A stretch of 64,000 bases of DNA from Burkholderia sp. SRS-46 (GCF_004343775.1 NZ_PTXL01000003.1:310001-374000), one strand, 5' to 3'. Numbered from the stretch's first letter, positions 24,789 to 35,410 are shown. A program made the numbers and translations. Notes: generated from the letters alone by a model not told the origin.

Positions 24789-25619
24789 TTACGGGCGGCC
24801 GCCGCCGACGACCAGCACCTGGCCGCTGACGTAGTTCGATTCCGGGATGCAGAACAGGTACACCGCGCCCGCGGCTTCGGCCGGCGTGCCGCCGCGGCCG
24901 ACCGGGATCATCGCCTCGATGTTCTTCATCAGCTGCGCGTTGACGCCGACCTTGATCTCCTGGCCCGCGATGTCGATCGTCGCGGCATTGCCCTCGCCGG
25001 CCACCGCATCCGTCAGGCGCGTCTTGATCAGCCCGAACGCGACGCTGTTCACGTTGACCTTGTAGCGGCCCCATTCCTTCGCGAGCGCCTTGGTGAGGCC
25101 GTTGATCGCCGCCTTCGCGGCCGAGTAGTTCGCCTGCCCCGCGTTGCCCATCACGCCCGACACCGACGAGATGTTGACGACCTTGCGGAACACTTCCTGC
25201 CCCGCGTCGGCCTCGGCCTTCGCGGTTTCGCGGAAGTAGTCGGACGCGGCGCGCAGGATGCGGAACGGCGCCGTCACGTGCACGTCCATGATCGCCGCCC
25301 ACTGTTCGTCGGACATCTTCTGGATCACGTTGTCCCAGGTGTAGCCCGCGTTGTTCACGATGATGTCGAGCCGGCCGAACTTCTCCAGCGCGGTGCCGAC
25401 GAAGCGCGTGCCGAAATCGGCATCGGTCACGCTGCCGGTGCACGCGACCGCCCGGCCGCCCGCCGCGACGATTTCCTGCACGACCGCGTTGGCCGGTTCG
25501 GCGTCGAGGTCGTTGACCACGATCGCGGCGCCGTCGCCGGCCAGCTTCAGCGCGATCTCGCGCCCGATGCCGCGTCCGGATCCGGAAACGATCGCGACCT
25601 TGCCCGTCAGTTTGCTCAT
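24789..25619 (-). CDS. SDR-family 3-hydroxyacyl-CoA/3-oxoacyl reductase
   Basis: A 276-aa classical SDR with VSGSGRGIGREIALKL, NNAGYTW (about 90), catalytic Ser in NISSVSGVMGNAG and the YSAAK pair, ending YVSGQVLVVGGG. It is longer than FabG, with an insertion around FRETAKAEADAGQEVF. Within an operon that contains ligase, dehydrogenase, hydratase and thiolase genes, it most likely oxidises a 3-hydroxyacyl-CoA. It is transcribed between the MaoC gene and the acyl-CoA dehydrogenase gene. Confidence 0.9.
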   Translation of the reverse strand: MSKLTGKVAIVSGSGRGIGREIALKLAGDGAAIVVNDLDAEPANAVVQEIVAAGGRAVACTGSVTDADFGTRFVGTALEKFGRLDIIVNNAGYTWDNVIQKMSDEQWAAIMDVHVTAPFRILRAASDYFRETAKAEADAGQEVFRKVVNISSVSGVMGNAGQANYSAAKAAINGLTKALAKEWGRYKVNVNSVAFGLIKTRLTDAVAGEGNAATIDIAGQEIKVGVNAQLMKNIEAMIPVGRGGTPAEAAGAVYLFCIPESNYVSGQVLVVGGGRP

Positions 25620-25646
25620 GGGTAGTGCTCCTTATATGGATGAGAG

Positions 25647-26063
25647 TCAGGCGTCCGGCGCGATCAGCGCCTCGCCGGACAGTTTGATTTCGCCGGCCTG
25701 GTTGCGCGTGGTCAGCGCGACGCGCACCGTGCGCGCCGCGTCGTCGCGTGCGGTGACGACGCCCGTGCACGCGATCGCATCGCCGACGTGCGTGATCGCC
25801 GAAAACCGCACCGAGAATTCGCGGATCGCCTGCTGCGGCACCCAGTGGGTCAGCAGACGGCCGAGGTAGGCCATCGACAGCATCCCGTGCGCGAATACGT
25901 CCGGCATGCCGGCCTGCCGCGCGAAATCGAGGTCGACGTGAATCGGGTTGTGGTCGCCGGACGCGCCCGCGTACAACGCGAGCGTCAGGCGGCTCAGCGG
26001 CGCGGTCGTGAACGTCGGCAGTTCGCTGCCGACTTCGAGCGCGTCGAAACGAAGCTGTTGCAT
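25647..26063 (-). CDS. MaoC-like (R)-specific enoyl-CoA hydratase
   Basis: A 138-aa hot-dog protein with the hydratase-2 motif YAGASGDHNPIHVD (about residues 30-43), carrying the catalytic Asp and His, followed by FAHGMLSMAYLGRLL. It should hydrate a 2-enoyl-CoA. It lies next to a second MaoC-type protein at 26082-26525 that lacks this motif. The two probably form the catalytic and structural halves of one heteromeric hydratase, as in several steroid and terpenoid degradation clusters. Confidence 0.9.
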   Translation of the reverse strand: MQQLRFDALEVGSELPTFTTAPLSRLTLALYAGASGDHNPIHVDLDFARQAGMPDVFAHGMLSMAYLGRLLTHWVPQQAIREFSVRFSAITHVGDAIACTGVVTARDDAARTVRVALTTRNQAGEIKLSGEALIAPDA

Positions 26064-26081
26064 GTGTGTGTTCCTCTCGGT

Positions 26082-26525
26082 CTAGCCGTTGCGCACGACG
26101 ATCACGCTGCGCAGGTCCGCGACGGCCGCGCCGTGCGCATCCGTCACGCGCGTGTCGCGCACGACGAACTCGAGCGCGCCGCCCTTCTTCGCGTAGATGT
26201 CCGCGATGCGCACCTCGAAGGTCAGGCGCTCGCCCGCGAACGCCATCCGGTGATAGCGGAAGTGCTGCTCGCCGTGCAGGATCCGGCCGATGTCGATGCC
26301 GAGCATCTCGATGGTCGCGCGCGGGTTCGGCGCCTCCATCTCGAGGCAGAACAGGAAGGTCGGCGGCACCGGCAGCGCCGGATAGCCGGCCGCCTTCGCG
26401 GCATCGGGGTCGAGGTAGCGCGGGTCGGCCTGCCCGGTCGCCTTCGCGAAGAAGCGCAGGCGGCCGGCCTCGACGTCCACCGTGTGGCGGGAGATCAGCG
26501 CGCCGATGTGGCGGGTGTCGATCAT
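26082..26525 (-). CDS. MaoC-like / FAS1-type dehydratase N-terminal domain protein
   Basis: A 147-aa hot-dog-fold protein similar to the N-terminal half of double-hot-dog dehydratases (KATGQADPRYLDPDAAKAAG, VPPTFLFCLEM). The conserved GDxNPxH catalytic loop is absent. It most likely pairs with the neighbouring catalytic MaoC protein to accommodate a bulky CoA ester. Its gene is followed by the hydratase gene after a short gap. Confidence 0.85.
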   Translation of the reverse strand: MIDTRHIGALISRHTVDVEAGRLRFFAKATGQADPRYLDPDAAKAAGYPALPVPPTFLFCLEMEAPNPRATIEMLGIDIGRILHGEQHFRYHRMAFAGERLTFEVRIADIYAKKGGALEFVVRDTRVTDAHGAAVADLRSVIVVRNG

Positions 26526-26550
26526 GTCGGGTTTCCTTGGCAGCGGCCGC

Positions 26551-27735
26551 TTACTGGCGCTCGTACAGCGTCACGACGCATGCGCCGCCGAGCCCGACGT
26601 TGTGCTGCAGCGCGAGGCGCGCGCCGTCCACCTGGCGCTGCTGCGCGTCGCCGCGCAGTTGCCACACGAGCTCCGTGCACTGCGCGAGGCCGGTCGCGCC
26701 GAGCGGGTGGCCCTTCGACAACAGGCCGCCGGACGGGTTGGTGACGATGCGCCCGCCATACGTGTTGTCGCCATCGACGATGAATTTCTCCGCCGTGCCT
26801 TCCGGCGTGAGCCCGAGCGCTTCGTACGAGATCAGCTCGTTCGCGGTGAAGCAGTCGTGCAGCTCGACCACGTCGACGTCGGTCGGCGCGACGCCCGACT
26901 TCTCGTAGACCGCCTGCGCAGCCGCGCGCGTCATGTCGTAGCCGACCACCTTGCGCATGTCGCCTTCGTCGAACGTGCTGTTGCGGTCGGTCGTCATCGC
27001 CTGCGCGCGGATCGCGACGCGCGTGTCGAGCCCGTGCCGCTTCGCGAACGCCTCCGAGCAGACGATCGCCGCCGCCGCGCCGCAGGTCGGCGGGCAGCAT
27101 TGCAGGCGCGTCAGCGGATCGAACACCACCGGCGCCGCCAGCACCTCGTCGAGCGTCACCGTGTTGCGGAACACCGCGAACGGATTGCGCGCCGCGTGCT
27201 GGCGCGCCTTCACCGAGATGCGCGCGAAGGTGTCCGGGCGGATGTCGTATTCCTTCAGGTAGTCGCGGCCCGCGCCGCCGAAGAACTGCGCGGCGCGCGG
27301 CGCCTGCTCGTCGTAGCCCTGGATGTCGGTCATCGCGGTGACGAAGCGCGCCATCGGCGTCGGGCGATCGGTGTACGCGCCCTTCAGCGCGCCCGGCACC
27401 ATCTGCTCGAAGCCCACCGCGATCGCGCATTCGATCGCGCCGCTTTCGACCGCCTGGCGCGCGAGGAACAGCGCGGTCGAGCCGGTCGAGCAGTTGTTGT
27501 TGACGTTGATCACCGGAATGCCGGTGAGTCCGACGCCGTAGATCGCCGCCTGCCCGGCGGTCGAATCGCCGTACACGTAGCCGACGTACGCCTGCTCGAC
27601 CAGCAGGTAGTCGATGCGCGCATCGGCCAGCGCCGCGCGCGCCGCGCTGGCGCCCATCGTCGCGTAATCGTCGCTTGCGCCGGGCTTCGTGAACGGGATC
27701 ATGCCGACGCCGGCCACCACCACTTTATTGCTCAT
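26551..27735 (-). CDS. Thiolase-family protein (SCP-x/lipid-transfer type)
   Basis: A 394-aa thiolase. The nucleophile Cys is in INVNNNCSTGSTALFL (about residue 89). The second site reads ELHDCFTANELISYEAL, with His-Asp-Cys in the SCP-x pattern. Then come GHPLGATGLAQCTEL and NVGLGGACVVTLY near the C-terminus. SCP-x thiolases cleave 3-oxoacyl-CoA of branched or ring-bearing substrates such as sterol side chains. It would do the final cleavage in the catabolic operon. Confidence 0.92.
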   Translation of the reverse strand: MSNKVVVAGVGMIPFTKPGASDDYATMGASAARAALADARIDYLLVEQAYVGYVYGDSTAGQAAIYGVGLTGIPVINVNNNCSTGSTALFLARQAVESGAIECAIAVGFEQMVPGALKGAYTDRPTPMARFVTAMTDIQGYDEQAPRAAQFFGGAGRDYLKEYDIRPDTFARISVKARQHAARNPFAVFRNTVTLDEVLAAPVVFDPLTRLQCCPPTCGAAAAIVCSEAFAKRHGLDTRVAIRAQAMTTDRNSTFDEGDMRKVVGYDMTRAAAQAVYEKSGVAPTDVDVVELHDCFTANELISYEALGLTPEGTAEKFIVDGDNTYGGRIVTNPSGGLLSKGHPLGATGLAQCTELVWQLRGDAQQRQVDGARLALQHNVGLGGACVVTLYERQ

Positions 27736-27770
27736 GTTCGTATCCTGATGAAAGGTTCAGAGGCAAGACT

Positions 27771-29330
27771 TCAGTTGACCCGGCGCGCGTGGTTCTCCCA
27801 GAAGGGCGCGCGCAGGTCGCGTTTGAGGATTTTTCCGGCCGCGGACAGCGGCAGTTCGCTGCGGAACTCGATGCTCTTCGGGCACTTGTAGGTGGCGATC
27901 AGCGCGCGGCAGTGATCGCGCAATGCCTGTTCGTCCGGCGCGTGCCCGTCGCGCGGCACCACTACCGCGTGCACGGCCTCGCCCCAGCGCGCGTCCGGGA
28001 TGCCGATCACCGCGCACGCGGCGACGTCCGGATGGCGCGACAGCGCGTTCTCGACTTCGGCGGAATACACGTTCTCGCCGCCCGTCACGATCATGTCCTT
28101 CATGCGATCGACGATGAACAGGTAGCCGTCGTCGTCCATGTAGGCGCCGTCGCCGGTATGGAGCCAGCCGTCGCGCAGCGCCGCGCGCGTTTCCTCCGGC
28201 CGGTTCCAGTAGCCGGCCATCACGTTCGCGCCGCGCACCACCACCTCGCCGACTGTATGGCGCGGCACTTCGTGGCCGTCGGCATCGACGACCTTGATCG
28301 TCACGCCGAAGCCCGCGCGGCCGGCCGAGCGGTACAGGCCGCTCGCGCGCGCGTCGGGGCCGTGGTTCTCCGGCGGATTCACCGACACCACCGGCGACGC
28401 CTCGGTCAGCCCGTAGCCGTGATAGAACGCGATGCCGGGCATCAGCGCGAGCGCGCGATCGAGCACGCCCGCGCTGATCGGCGACGCGCCGTAATAGATG
28501 CGCTTGAGCGTCGACAGGTCGTAGCGGCCGAACTCGGGATGATCGATGATCGCCTGCAGCATGGTCGGCACCAGCAGGATCTCGTCGATGCGCTCGCGTT
28601 CGAGCGTCGCCAGCACGTCCTGCGGCGCGAAGGTCGGCAACAGCACGTGCGTGTCGCCGGCGATCACGTGGCCGATCGCCTTCGCCATCGCGGCCGTATG
28701 GAACAGCGGTGCGACGTGCAGCGCGACCACCGGCTCGGCGCCGCCGCGATACTGCGCCATCCGCGAGACCGACGACGCCCACAGGTTCAGGTGGGTCTGC
28801 ATCACGCCCTTCGGCTTGCCGGTCGTGCCGCCCGTGTACATGATCGCCGCGAGTTCGTCGCCGCCGCGGCCGGCGTCCGGCACCGGCGCGGCGTCCGCGA
28901 TCAGCGCCTCGTAGCCGAGCATGCCGGCCGGCACCGCGCCGTCGCCCGCGTAGATCACGCGCAGCGGCCGCGCGGTCGCGGCGACGATCGCCGGCGCCAT
29001 CGGCGCGAAACGATCGTCGACGATCAGGATTCCGGAGTCGCAATCGTCGAACGAATACGCGATCTCCGGCGCGCTCCAGCGGATGTTGACCGGGTTCAGC
29101 ACGCCGCCGCCCCACCACACGCCGAGCAGATACTCGATGTAGCGGTCGGCGTTCAGCGCCAGCATGCTCACGCGGTCGCCCGGGGCCATCCCGAGCGCCT
29201 GCAGCGCGCCGGCAAGCCGCGCGACGCGGTCGTACTGTTCGCGGAACGTGCGCGTGCGGCCGTGGAACACCGTTGCGCGCCGGTCGGGCGTCTGCTGCAT
29301 GCAGCGATGCAGCCCCTGCGTCAGATACAT
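27771..29330 (-). CDS. Acyl-CoA synthetase (AMP-binding)
   Basis: A 519-aa ANL-family ligase: IMYTGGTTGKPKGVMQTH (P-loop, about 165), YHGYGLTEASPVV (about 294), LHTGDGAYMDDDGYLFIVDR and DMIVTGGENVYSAEVE, with the catalytic C-terminal Lys in LSAAGKILKRDLR. It converts a carboxylic acid to its CoA thioester and is the first gene of the minus-strand catabolic operon, transcribed away from the CoA-transferase gene. The acid substrate is unknown. Confidence 0.92.
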   Translation of the reverse strand: MYLTQGLHRCMQQTPDRRATVFHGRTRTFREQYDRVARLAGALQALGMAPGDRVSMLALNADRYIEYLLGVWWGGGVLNPVNIRWSAPEIAYSFDDCDSGILIVDDRFAPMAPAIVAATARPLRVIYAGDGAVPAGMLGYEALIADAAPVPDAGRGGDELAAIMYTGGTTGKPKGVMQTHLNLWASSVSRMAQYRGGAEPVVALHVAPLFHTAAMAKAIGHVIAGDTHVLLPTFAPQDVLATLERERIDEILLVPTMLQAIIDHPEFGRYDLSTLKRIYYGASPISAGVLDRALALMPGIAFYHGYGLTEASPVVSVNPPENHGPDARASGLYRSAGRAGFGVTIKVVDADGHEVPRHTVGEVVVRGANVMAGYWNRPEETRAALRDGWLHTGDGAYMDDDGYLFIVDRMKDMIVTGGENVYSAEVENALSRHPDVAACAVIGIPDARWGEAVHAVVVPRDGHAPDEQALRDHCRALIATYKCPKSIEFRSELPLSAAGKILKRDLRAPFWENHARRVN

Positions 29331-29565
29331 TCACCGTCTCCGTGATTGGGATTGTCCTGCGACCGTCACCGCGACTGCCGCGGCGGATCGTTCTGTCTGC
29401 CCATCACTGTAGGGAGGCGGCACGCGGCTGTCGTGCACCGAAGGGAGTAATTTGCGCGCGCCGCGCAATTGGTTCGAAAGGACTACGACACGGCCCGCGC
29501 GCGGTGGAAGAATCGGTGTGCCGCGCCGCAGCACCCGCCGCGCCCGGCCCCATCACGGAGACACC
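29331..29565. promoter_or_regulatory. Divergent promoter region, catabolic locus
   Basis: This 235-bp gap separates the minus-strand acyl-CoA ligase from the plus-strand CoA-transferase, so it must hold promoters for both units. It is the likely binding site for the IclR regulator encoded at 32350-33159. I see no convincing operator dyad. Confidence 0.4.
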
Positions 29566-30756
29566 ATGAGCGGACCGCTGGCCGGCCTGAAGATCCTCGA
29601 TTTCTCGACGCTGCTGCCGGGGCCGTTCGCGACCCTCGCGCTCGCCGATCTCGGCGCGGACGTGATCCGCGTCGAATCGCCGACCCGCGCCGACCCGGTC
29701 CGGCAGCTCCCGCCGCAGCGGCACGGCACGTCGGCCGCGCACGCGTACCTGAACCGCAACAAGCGCTCGCTCGCGCTCGACCTGAAGCAGCCGGCCGGCG
29801 TCGAGATCGTGCGCCGGCTGGTGCGCACGCACGACATCGTCGTCGAGCAGTTCCGCCCCGGCGTGATGGCGCGGCTCGGCCTCGGCTATGCGCAACTGCG
29901 CGACCTCAACCCGGCGCTGATCTATTGCTCAATCACCGGCTACGGCCAGGATGGCCCGTATCGCGATCGCGCCGGCCACGACATCAATTACCTGTCGATC
30001 GCCGGCGCATCGAGCTACAGCGGCCGGGGCGAGCCGGCGCCGCTCGGCGTGCAGGTCGCCGACCTCGCCGGCGGCAGCCTGCATGCGGCGGTCGCGATCC
30101 TCGCGGCGCTCGCGCATCGCCATCGCACCGGCGCCGGCCAGCACCTCGACGTCAGCATGACCGACGCGGCGTTCAGCCTGAACGCGCTCGGCGGCGCGGC
30201 GATGCTGGCCGGCGCGGACGCGCCGCGCTACGGCTCGGAGCGGCTGAACGGTGGCAGCCACTACGACTACTACGCCACCGCGGACGGCCGGCATTTCTCG
30301 GTCGGCAGCCTCGAGCCGCAGTTCCTGCAGGCGTTCTGCGACGCGATGGGCCGCCCCGAATGGGTCGGACTCGCGCAGGCCGGCACCCCGTCGGCCATGG
30401 CCACCCTGAAGGCCGCGATTGCCGATGCGTTCCGCGCGCAGCCGTTCGCGCACTGGTGCGCGGTGTTCGCGGCGGTCGACTGCTGCGTCGAACCGGTGCT
30501 GACGCTCGACGAGGCCGCCAGTCATCCGCATTTCGCCGCGCGCGGAATGATCGTCGACGTGCCGGATGCAGCCGGCGGCACGCGTGCACGGCAGATCGCG
30601 CACCCGGTGCGCTATTCGGCGACACCGCCCGCGTATCGCCATGTCGGCGCGCCGCTCGGCGGCCAGAGTCGCGCGATCCTCGCCGCGCTCGGCTACGACG
30701 ATGCGCAGATCGCCGTGCTGGCCGCGCAGCGCGTGACGGTGGCCGGCGTTGCATAG
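29566..30756 (+). CDS. CaiB/BaiF-family (class III) CoA-transferase
   Basis: A 396-aa protein beginning MSGPLAGLKILDFSTLLPGP, the typical family N-terminus. Family features are LADLGADVIRVE, NRNKRSLALDLK and the catalytic Asp in GVQVADLAGGSLHAAVA (about residue 163). It moves CoA between carboxylic acids without ATP. The ATG at 29566 is chosen because the conserved N-terminus starts there; the longer frame has no family similarity. It may activate the pathway substrate using another CoA ester. Confidence 0.93.
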   Translation: MSGPLAGLKILDFSTLLPGPFATLALADLGADVIRVESPTRADPVRQLPPQRHGTSAAHAYLNRNKRSLALDLKQPAGVEIVRRLVRTHDIVVEQFRPGVMARLGLGYAQLRDLNPALIYCSITGYGQDGPYRDRAGHDINYLSIAGASSYSGRGEPAPLGVQVADLAGGSLHAAVAILAALAHRHRTGAGQHLDVSMTDAAFSLNALGGAAMLAGADAPRYGSERLNGGSHYDYYATADGRHFSVGSLEPQFLQAFCDAMGRPEWVGLAQAGTPSAMATLKAAIADAFRAQPFAHWCAVFAAVDCCVEPVLTLDEAASHPHFAARGMIVDVPDAAGGTRARQIAHPVRYSATPPAYRHVGAPLGGQSRAILAALGYDDAQIAVLAAQRVTVAGVA

Positions 30757-30822
30757 CGGTGTACGGCAGCGCCGAACGATTCGTTCCTTCGAACGACGAC
30801 GCCGCGACAGCCGCGCCCCTAG

Positions 30823-32330
<1,508 letters not shown>

Positions 32331-32349
32331 CGCGGCGCGTGGCGGCTCG

Positions 32350-33159
32350 ATGAACGCGCGGGCGGAACCCGGTCTCGCCACACGGGCTGCATCGGCTGCA
32401 TCGGCCGAGGCGCCGGCCGCCGATGCCGCGCGCGTGCGCGGCGTGCAGACGCTCGAGCGCGCGGTCGGCATCCTGCAGCTGCTCGCCGCGCATCAGGCGG
32501 GCGGGATGTCGCTGGCGTCGATCGTCGCCGAGACCGGGCTCGACCGCACGACCGCGTACCGCATCGCGTCGTCGCTGGTGGAAGCGGGCATGGCGTCGCG
32601 CGATGCGCACAAGCGCTACCGGCTCGGCATCGAGGCGATGGTGCTCGGCATGGCGTCGATGCAGCGCCCGCCGCTCGTCGAGCGCAGCATCGCGATGATG
32701 AAGGCGCTCGCGCGGCAATCGGGCGGGCACGTGATGCTGAGCATCCAGTCCGGCGACTACAGCCATTGCCTGCACCTGGAGCCGTCCGAGCCGGCGCTCC
32801 CGGGGCTCGCGCATTATCTCGGCCGCATGCTGCTGCTCGGCACCGGCATCTCCGGCGTCGCGCAGCTCGCGTCGTTCGACGAGCGGGGCATTCACGAGCA
32901 CTACGTGCGGCACCGGGCCGAATATCACGATCGTCAGCTTACCGAAACGGCGCTGCGCCGCGTGCTGCACCAGACACGCGAGGCCGGCTTCGCCTATGTC
33001 TCGTCGCGCGGGCTGGCCGGCGTCGGCATCGGCTTCCGGACCGGCTCGTGCGGCCTGGCCGGCCTGAACGTGATCACGGCGGCGTCCGAGATGCCGCGCG
33101 CGCGCAGCGTCGCGGTGGCCGCGCTGATGCGCATGCATGTGGATAGCTATCGCCCTTAG
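32350..33159 (+). CDS. IclR-family transcriptional regulator
   Basis: A 269-aa regulator. The N-terminal winged HTH covers about residues 35-95 (TLERAVGILQLLAAHQAGGM, TTAYRIASSLVEAG) and the C-terminal IclR effector domain follows, ending with YVSSRGLAGVGIGFRTGSCG and a small hydrophobic strand. It sits at the end of the plus-strand gene set, 20 bp after the thioesterase, so it is likely the local regulator of this catabolic locus. Its effector is unknown. Confidence 0.92.
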   Translation: MNARAEPGLATRAASAASAEAPAADAARVRGVQTLERAVGILQLLAAHQAGGMSLASIVAETGLDRTTAYRIASSLVEAGMASRDAHKRYRLGIEAMVLGMASMQRPPLVERSIAMMKALARQSGGHVMLSIQSGDYSHCLHLEPSEPALPGLAHYLGRMLLLGTGISGVAQLASFDERGIHEHYVRHRAEYHDRQLTETALRRVLHQTREAGFAYVSSRGLAGVGIGFRTGSCGLAGLNVITAASEMPRARSVAVAALMRMHVDSYRP

Positions 33160-33251
33160 TTCGAGCCCTCGACGCGAGTCGGCCTACAATGCGGGCGCTG
33201 GCCTTGCCGCATCGTAGCGGCCGGCTCGAACGCGCACAGGGGACACGACGC

Positions 33252-33809
33252 ATGGCGAATGACGATCGCACCAGGATCATCGCGGGAAAGACGCCGGAAT
33301 CGGCTGCCATGCAGGCCGACATCAAGCGCGCGATGGCGCTCACCGCGCGTCTCAACCGCCTGACCTACAACGATGCGGATGAGGTCCGGGCCTTGTTCGG
33401 CGAGCTCATCGGCAAGCCGGTCGACGACAGCGTCCTGTTGATTCCACCGTTCTATACGACCGGCGGGCCCGATATCCGCGTTGGTCGCAACGTGTTCATC
33501 AACCAGAACTGCACGTTCTACGACCTTGGCGGGCTCGACATCGGCGACGACGTGATGATCGGGCCGAACGTGAGCCTCATCACGAGCGGCCACCCCCTTG
33601 AACCGTCCCGGCGACGCGCGTTCGTCGTCGCCACGCCGATCAGGATCGAGCGAAACGTCTGGATCGGCGCCGGTGCGACGATTCTCGGCGGCGTGACAGT
33701 GGGCGAGAACGCGGTGGTCGGCGCGGGTGCCGTCGTCACCCGGGACGTTCCGCCGAATACGCTCGTCGGCGGCAATCCGGCGAAGGTCATTCGTTCGATT
33801 GCCGATTGA
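33252..33809 (+). CDS. Maltose/NodL/LacA-type sugar O-acetyltransferase
   Basis: A 185-aa left-handed beta-helix acetyltransferase. The N-terminal Maa domain is followed by hexapeptide repeats (IRVGRNVFINQNCTFYDLGG, VWIGAGATILGGVTVGENAV). The catalytic His is in SLITSGHPLEPSRR (about residue 113). The ATG at 33252 has AGGGGA 8 bases before it; an upstream in-frame ATG lacks a site. It probably acetylates a sugar or related hydroxyl using acetyl-CoA. It appears to be a single-gene unit. Confidence 0.92.
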   Translation: MANDDRTRIIAGKTPESAAMQADIKRAMALTARLNRLTYNDADEVRALFGELIGKPVDDSVLLIPPFYTTGGPDIRVGRNVFINQNCTFYDLGGLDIGDDVMIGPNVSLITSGHPLEPSRRRAFVVATPIRIERNVWIGAGATILGGVTVGENAVVGAGAVVTRDVPPNTLVGGNPAKVIRSIAD

Positions 33810-34029
33810 CGGCCGGCATGGCGCCCGACGCAAATTGCAGAGGGGTTGAAAAGCGATCCGGTCTACCTCAAGCCGCCCGGAGTCTATCGTGGAAGACGCC
33901 GGTTGGATGCTATCGATATGCATCCATGCCGCTTCACGGGATGACACACAGGTCGATAGGTTGCCGGATCGCGAGCCCCGAAGGGCGATAGGGAAAATGC
34001 GTCAGGATGAGACGTATTTCAACAGCCTG

Positions 34030-34281
34030 CTAATCTCGCTTGACGAGTCGAATGATGAACAACAGCACGACGGCCCCGATCACGGCGGTAATGATCGAGC
34101 CAATCCATCCACCGCCCAGCGAGATGTGCAACACGCCCGACAGCCATCCGCCAATCAATGCCCCTGCAATCCCAACCACGATGTCGACGATCAAGCCGAA
34201 TCCGCCGCCCTTGACGAGCAAGCCCGCGAGCCATCCGGCAATCGCCCCGATGACCAACCATGCAATGATGCCGTGTTCCAT
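34030..34281 (-). CDS. GlsB/YeaQ/YmgE-family stress-response membrane protein
   Basis: An 83-aa small membrane protein with three Gly-rich hydrophobic segments: IIAWLVIGAIAGWLAGLLV, FGLIVDIVVGIAGALIGGWL and IGSIITAVIGAVVLLFIIRL. This matches the transglycosylase-associated/YeaQ family, commonly induced by envelope or acid stress. It is followed by no obvious partner and seems monocistronic. Confidence 0.93.
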   Translation of the reverse strand: MEHGIIAWLVIGAIAGWLAGLLVKGGGFGLIVDIVVGIAGALIGGWLSGVLHISLGGGWIGSIITAVIGAVVLLFIIRLVKRD

Positions 34282-34383
34282 AGTTCTCCCAATTTTTAAG
34301 TAGTAGCCAAGCCGCTCGAGATTGTCCGGTCAAGCGCGGGCGAAGATGCCTAGACAGGCCGCCCGCGCGCCTGACGACCGCGC

Positions 34384-34767
34384 TTACGCCAGATCGGAAG
34401 GAAGCTTGCCGCCATTTGCAGCAAGCGCCTGCATCACCTGTTTATGAAGCCACATGTTCATGGTTGCGGAATCATTCATATCACCGTCGTATTTCAGCTC
34501 TTCCGCCAGCGCCTTGCGGTGCGCCAGGCTGCTATCCAGACCCAACGCCTTCAACGTATCGACGATCGACGTACGCCAGTTGAGGTCTTCACCGCTGTCA
34601 CTGACAAACTGATCCATGACCGCCCCGACGTCGACGTCGGCAAGCGGCGCAACCGGTGCGGAGGCCGGCGCTGCGGCCGGGTCAGGCGCCGCCTCGGCCG
34701 CCGGGGCCGGCTGATCCGGTTTCGCCTTGCCGAAGAGCTTGCCTACGATGTCGCCGAAGATTCCCAT
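34384..34767 (-). CDS. DUF3597-domain protein
   Basis: A 127-aa protein. The N-terminus MGIFGDIVGKLFGKA is followed by an Ala/Pro-rich linker (about residues 16-42). The conserved C-terminal domain contains LNWRTSIVDTLKALGLDSS, KALAEELKYDG and MNMWLHKQVMQALAANGG. The pattern is that of DUF3597 proteins, often described as similar to LysM-associated small stress proteins. Function is unknown. A GGAGGTGA ribosome site lies just before the ATG at 34767. Confidence 0.9.
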   Translation of the reverse strand: MGIFGDIVGKLFGKAKPDQPAPAAEAAPDPAAAPASAPVAPLADVDVGAVMDQFVSDSGEDLNWRTSIVDTLKALGLDSSLAHRKALAEELKYDGDMNDSATMNMWLHKQVMQALAANGGKLPSDLA

Positions 34768-34989
34768 TCATCACCTCCGAAGTAAAAGGATGCGCGCGAG
34801 CAGGATTCGCCCGCGCCTCCCAATGCTATTTTGAAAACAAACGCAGCGCTATCAAGCTGGCTACAACTATTGTCAAATCGCCGATCAAACACCACGGCAA
34901 TCGCAAGGGCCAGCCAGTCGAGTCCACTGCCGACAGGCTCCAGATCCGGTGTTCTTTAATAAGGACACCCTATACCATCGAAGCGAATC

Positions 34990-35013
34990 GGGGCGGCACG
35001 AAGAGGCCGCCCC
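34990..35013 (-). terminator. Candidate terminator of the His-rich peptide gene
   Basis: Perfect 8-bp arms (GGGGCGGC / GCCGCCCC) with an 8-base loop lie 20 bp past the stop of the His-rich peptide gene. No long T-tract follows, so confidence is moderate. Confidence 0.5.
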
Positions 35014-35032
35014 TCCGCCCCTGCCCGCGTGC

Positions 35033-35152
35033 TTAGTGGCGGTCCACCTTGTGATGGTGATGATGACGGTGGTGATGCACGTTGGCGGCACTCGCGACAC
35101 CAGCAAACGCAAAAGCCATAACGGCAACGACGGTCATTTTCAGCAGTTTCAT
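35033..35152 (-). CDS. Small exported His-rich peptide
   Basis: A 39-aa gene. The product starts MKLLKMTVVAVMAFAFAGVA, a textbook signal peptide ending in ASA-A around residue 22-23. The mature part is only about 17 residues and contains HHHRHHHHH (residues 26-34) then KVDRH. GGGGAG precedes the ATG by 9 bases. A His-run of this density in the periplasm suggests binding of nickel, zinc or copper, but the family is not recognised. A strong 40-bp inverted repeat lies just upstream and a terminator hairpin just downstream, supporting a real transcription unit. Confidence 0.75.
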   Translation of the reverse strand: MKLLKMTVVAVMAFAFAGVASAANVHHHRHHHHHKVDRH

Positions 35153-35170
35153 GACGAAGGTCTCCCCTGG

Positions 35171-35210
35171 GTTGATCGATCAGACACGAACCCGTGCCTG
35201 ATCGATCAAC
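35171..35210. promoter_or_regulatory. Inverted repeat upstream of the His-rich peptide
   Basis: Arms GTTGATCGATCAG and CTGATCGATCAAC (13 bp, perfect) extend inward, after one mismatch, by CACG/CGTG. The repeat ends about 18 bases before the peptide's start codon, abutting its ribosome site. It could be an operator, a leader hairpin or a terminator for genes to the right. Upstream at 35248-35264 is a smaller dyad TTGACA-N5-TGTCAA. Confidence 0.5.
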
Positions 35211-35410
35211 GATTCTTCGCCCCGCGTCGTTGACGCAAAACCGCTTCTTGACATTTGTTGTCAATACACGGCGTTACCATCGGCAAGATCTATCCGGGAT
35301 GGTTCGCATGCCTACCTATCCAGGACACAGCGTTGAACCGTTCGAAGGCGATGATTTCGTGGAGGCGAAACCCGCTCTCGTCGTTCCGCACCGATCTCGT
35401 GACGCAACGG

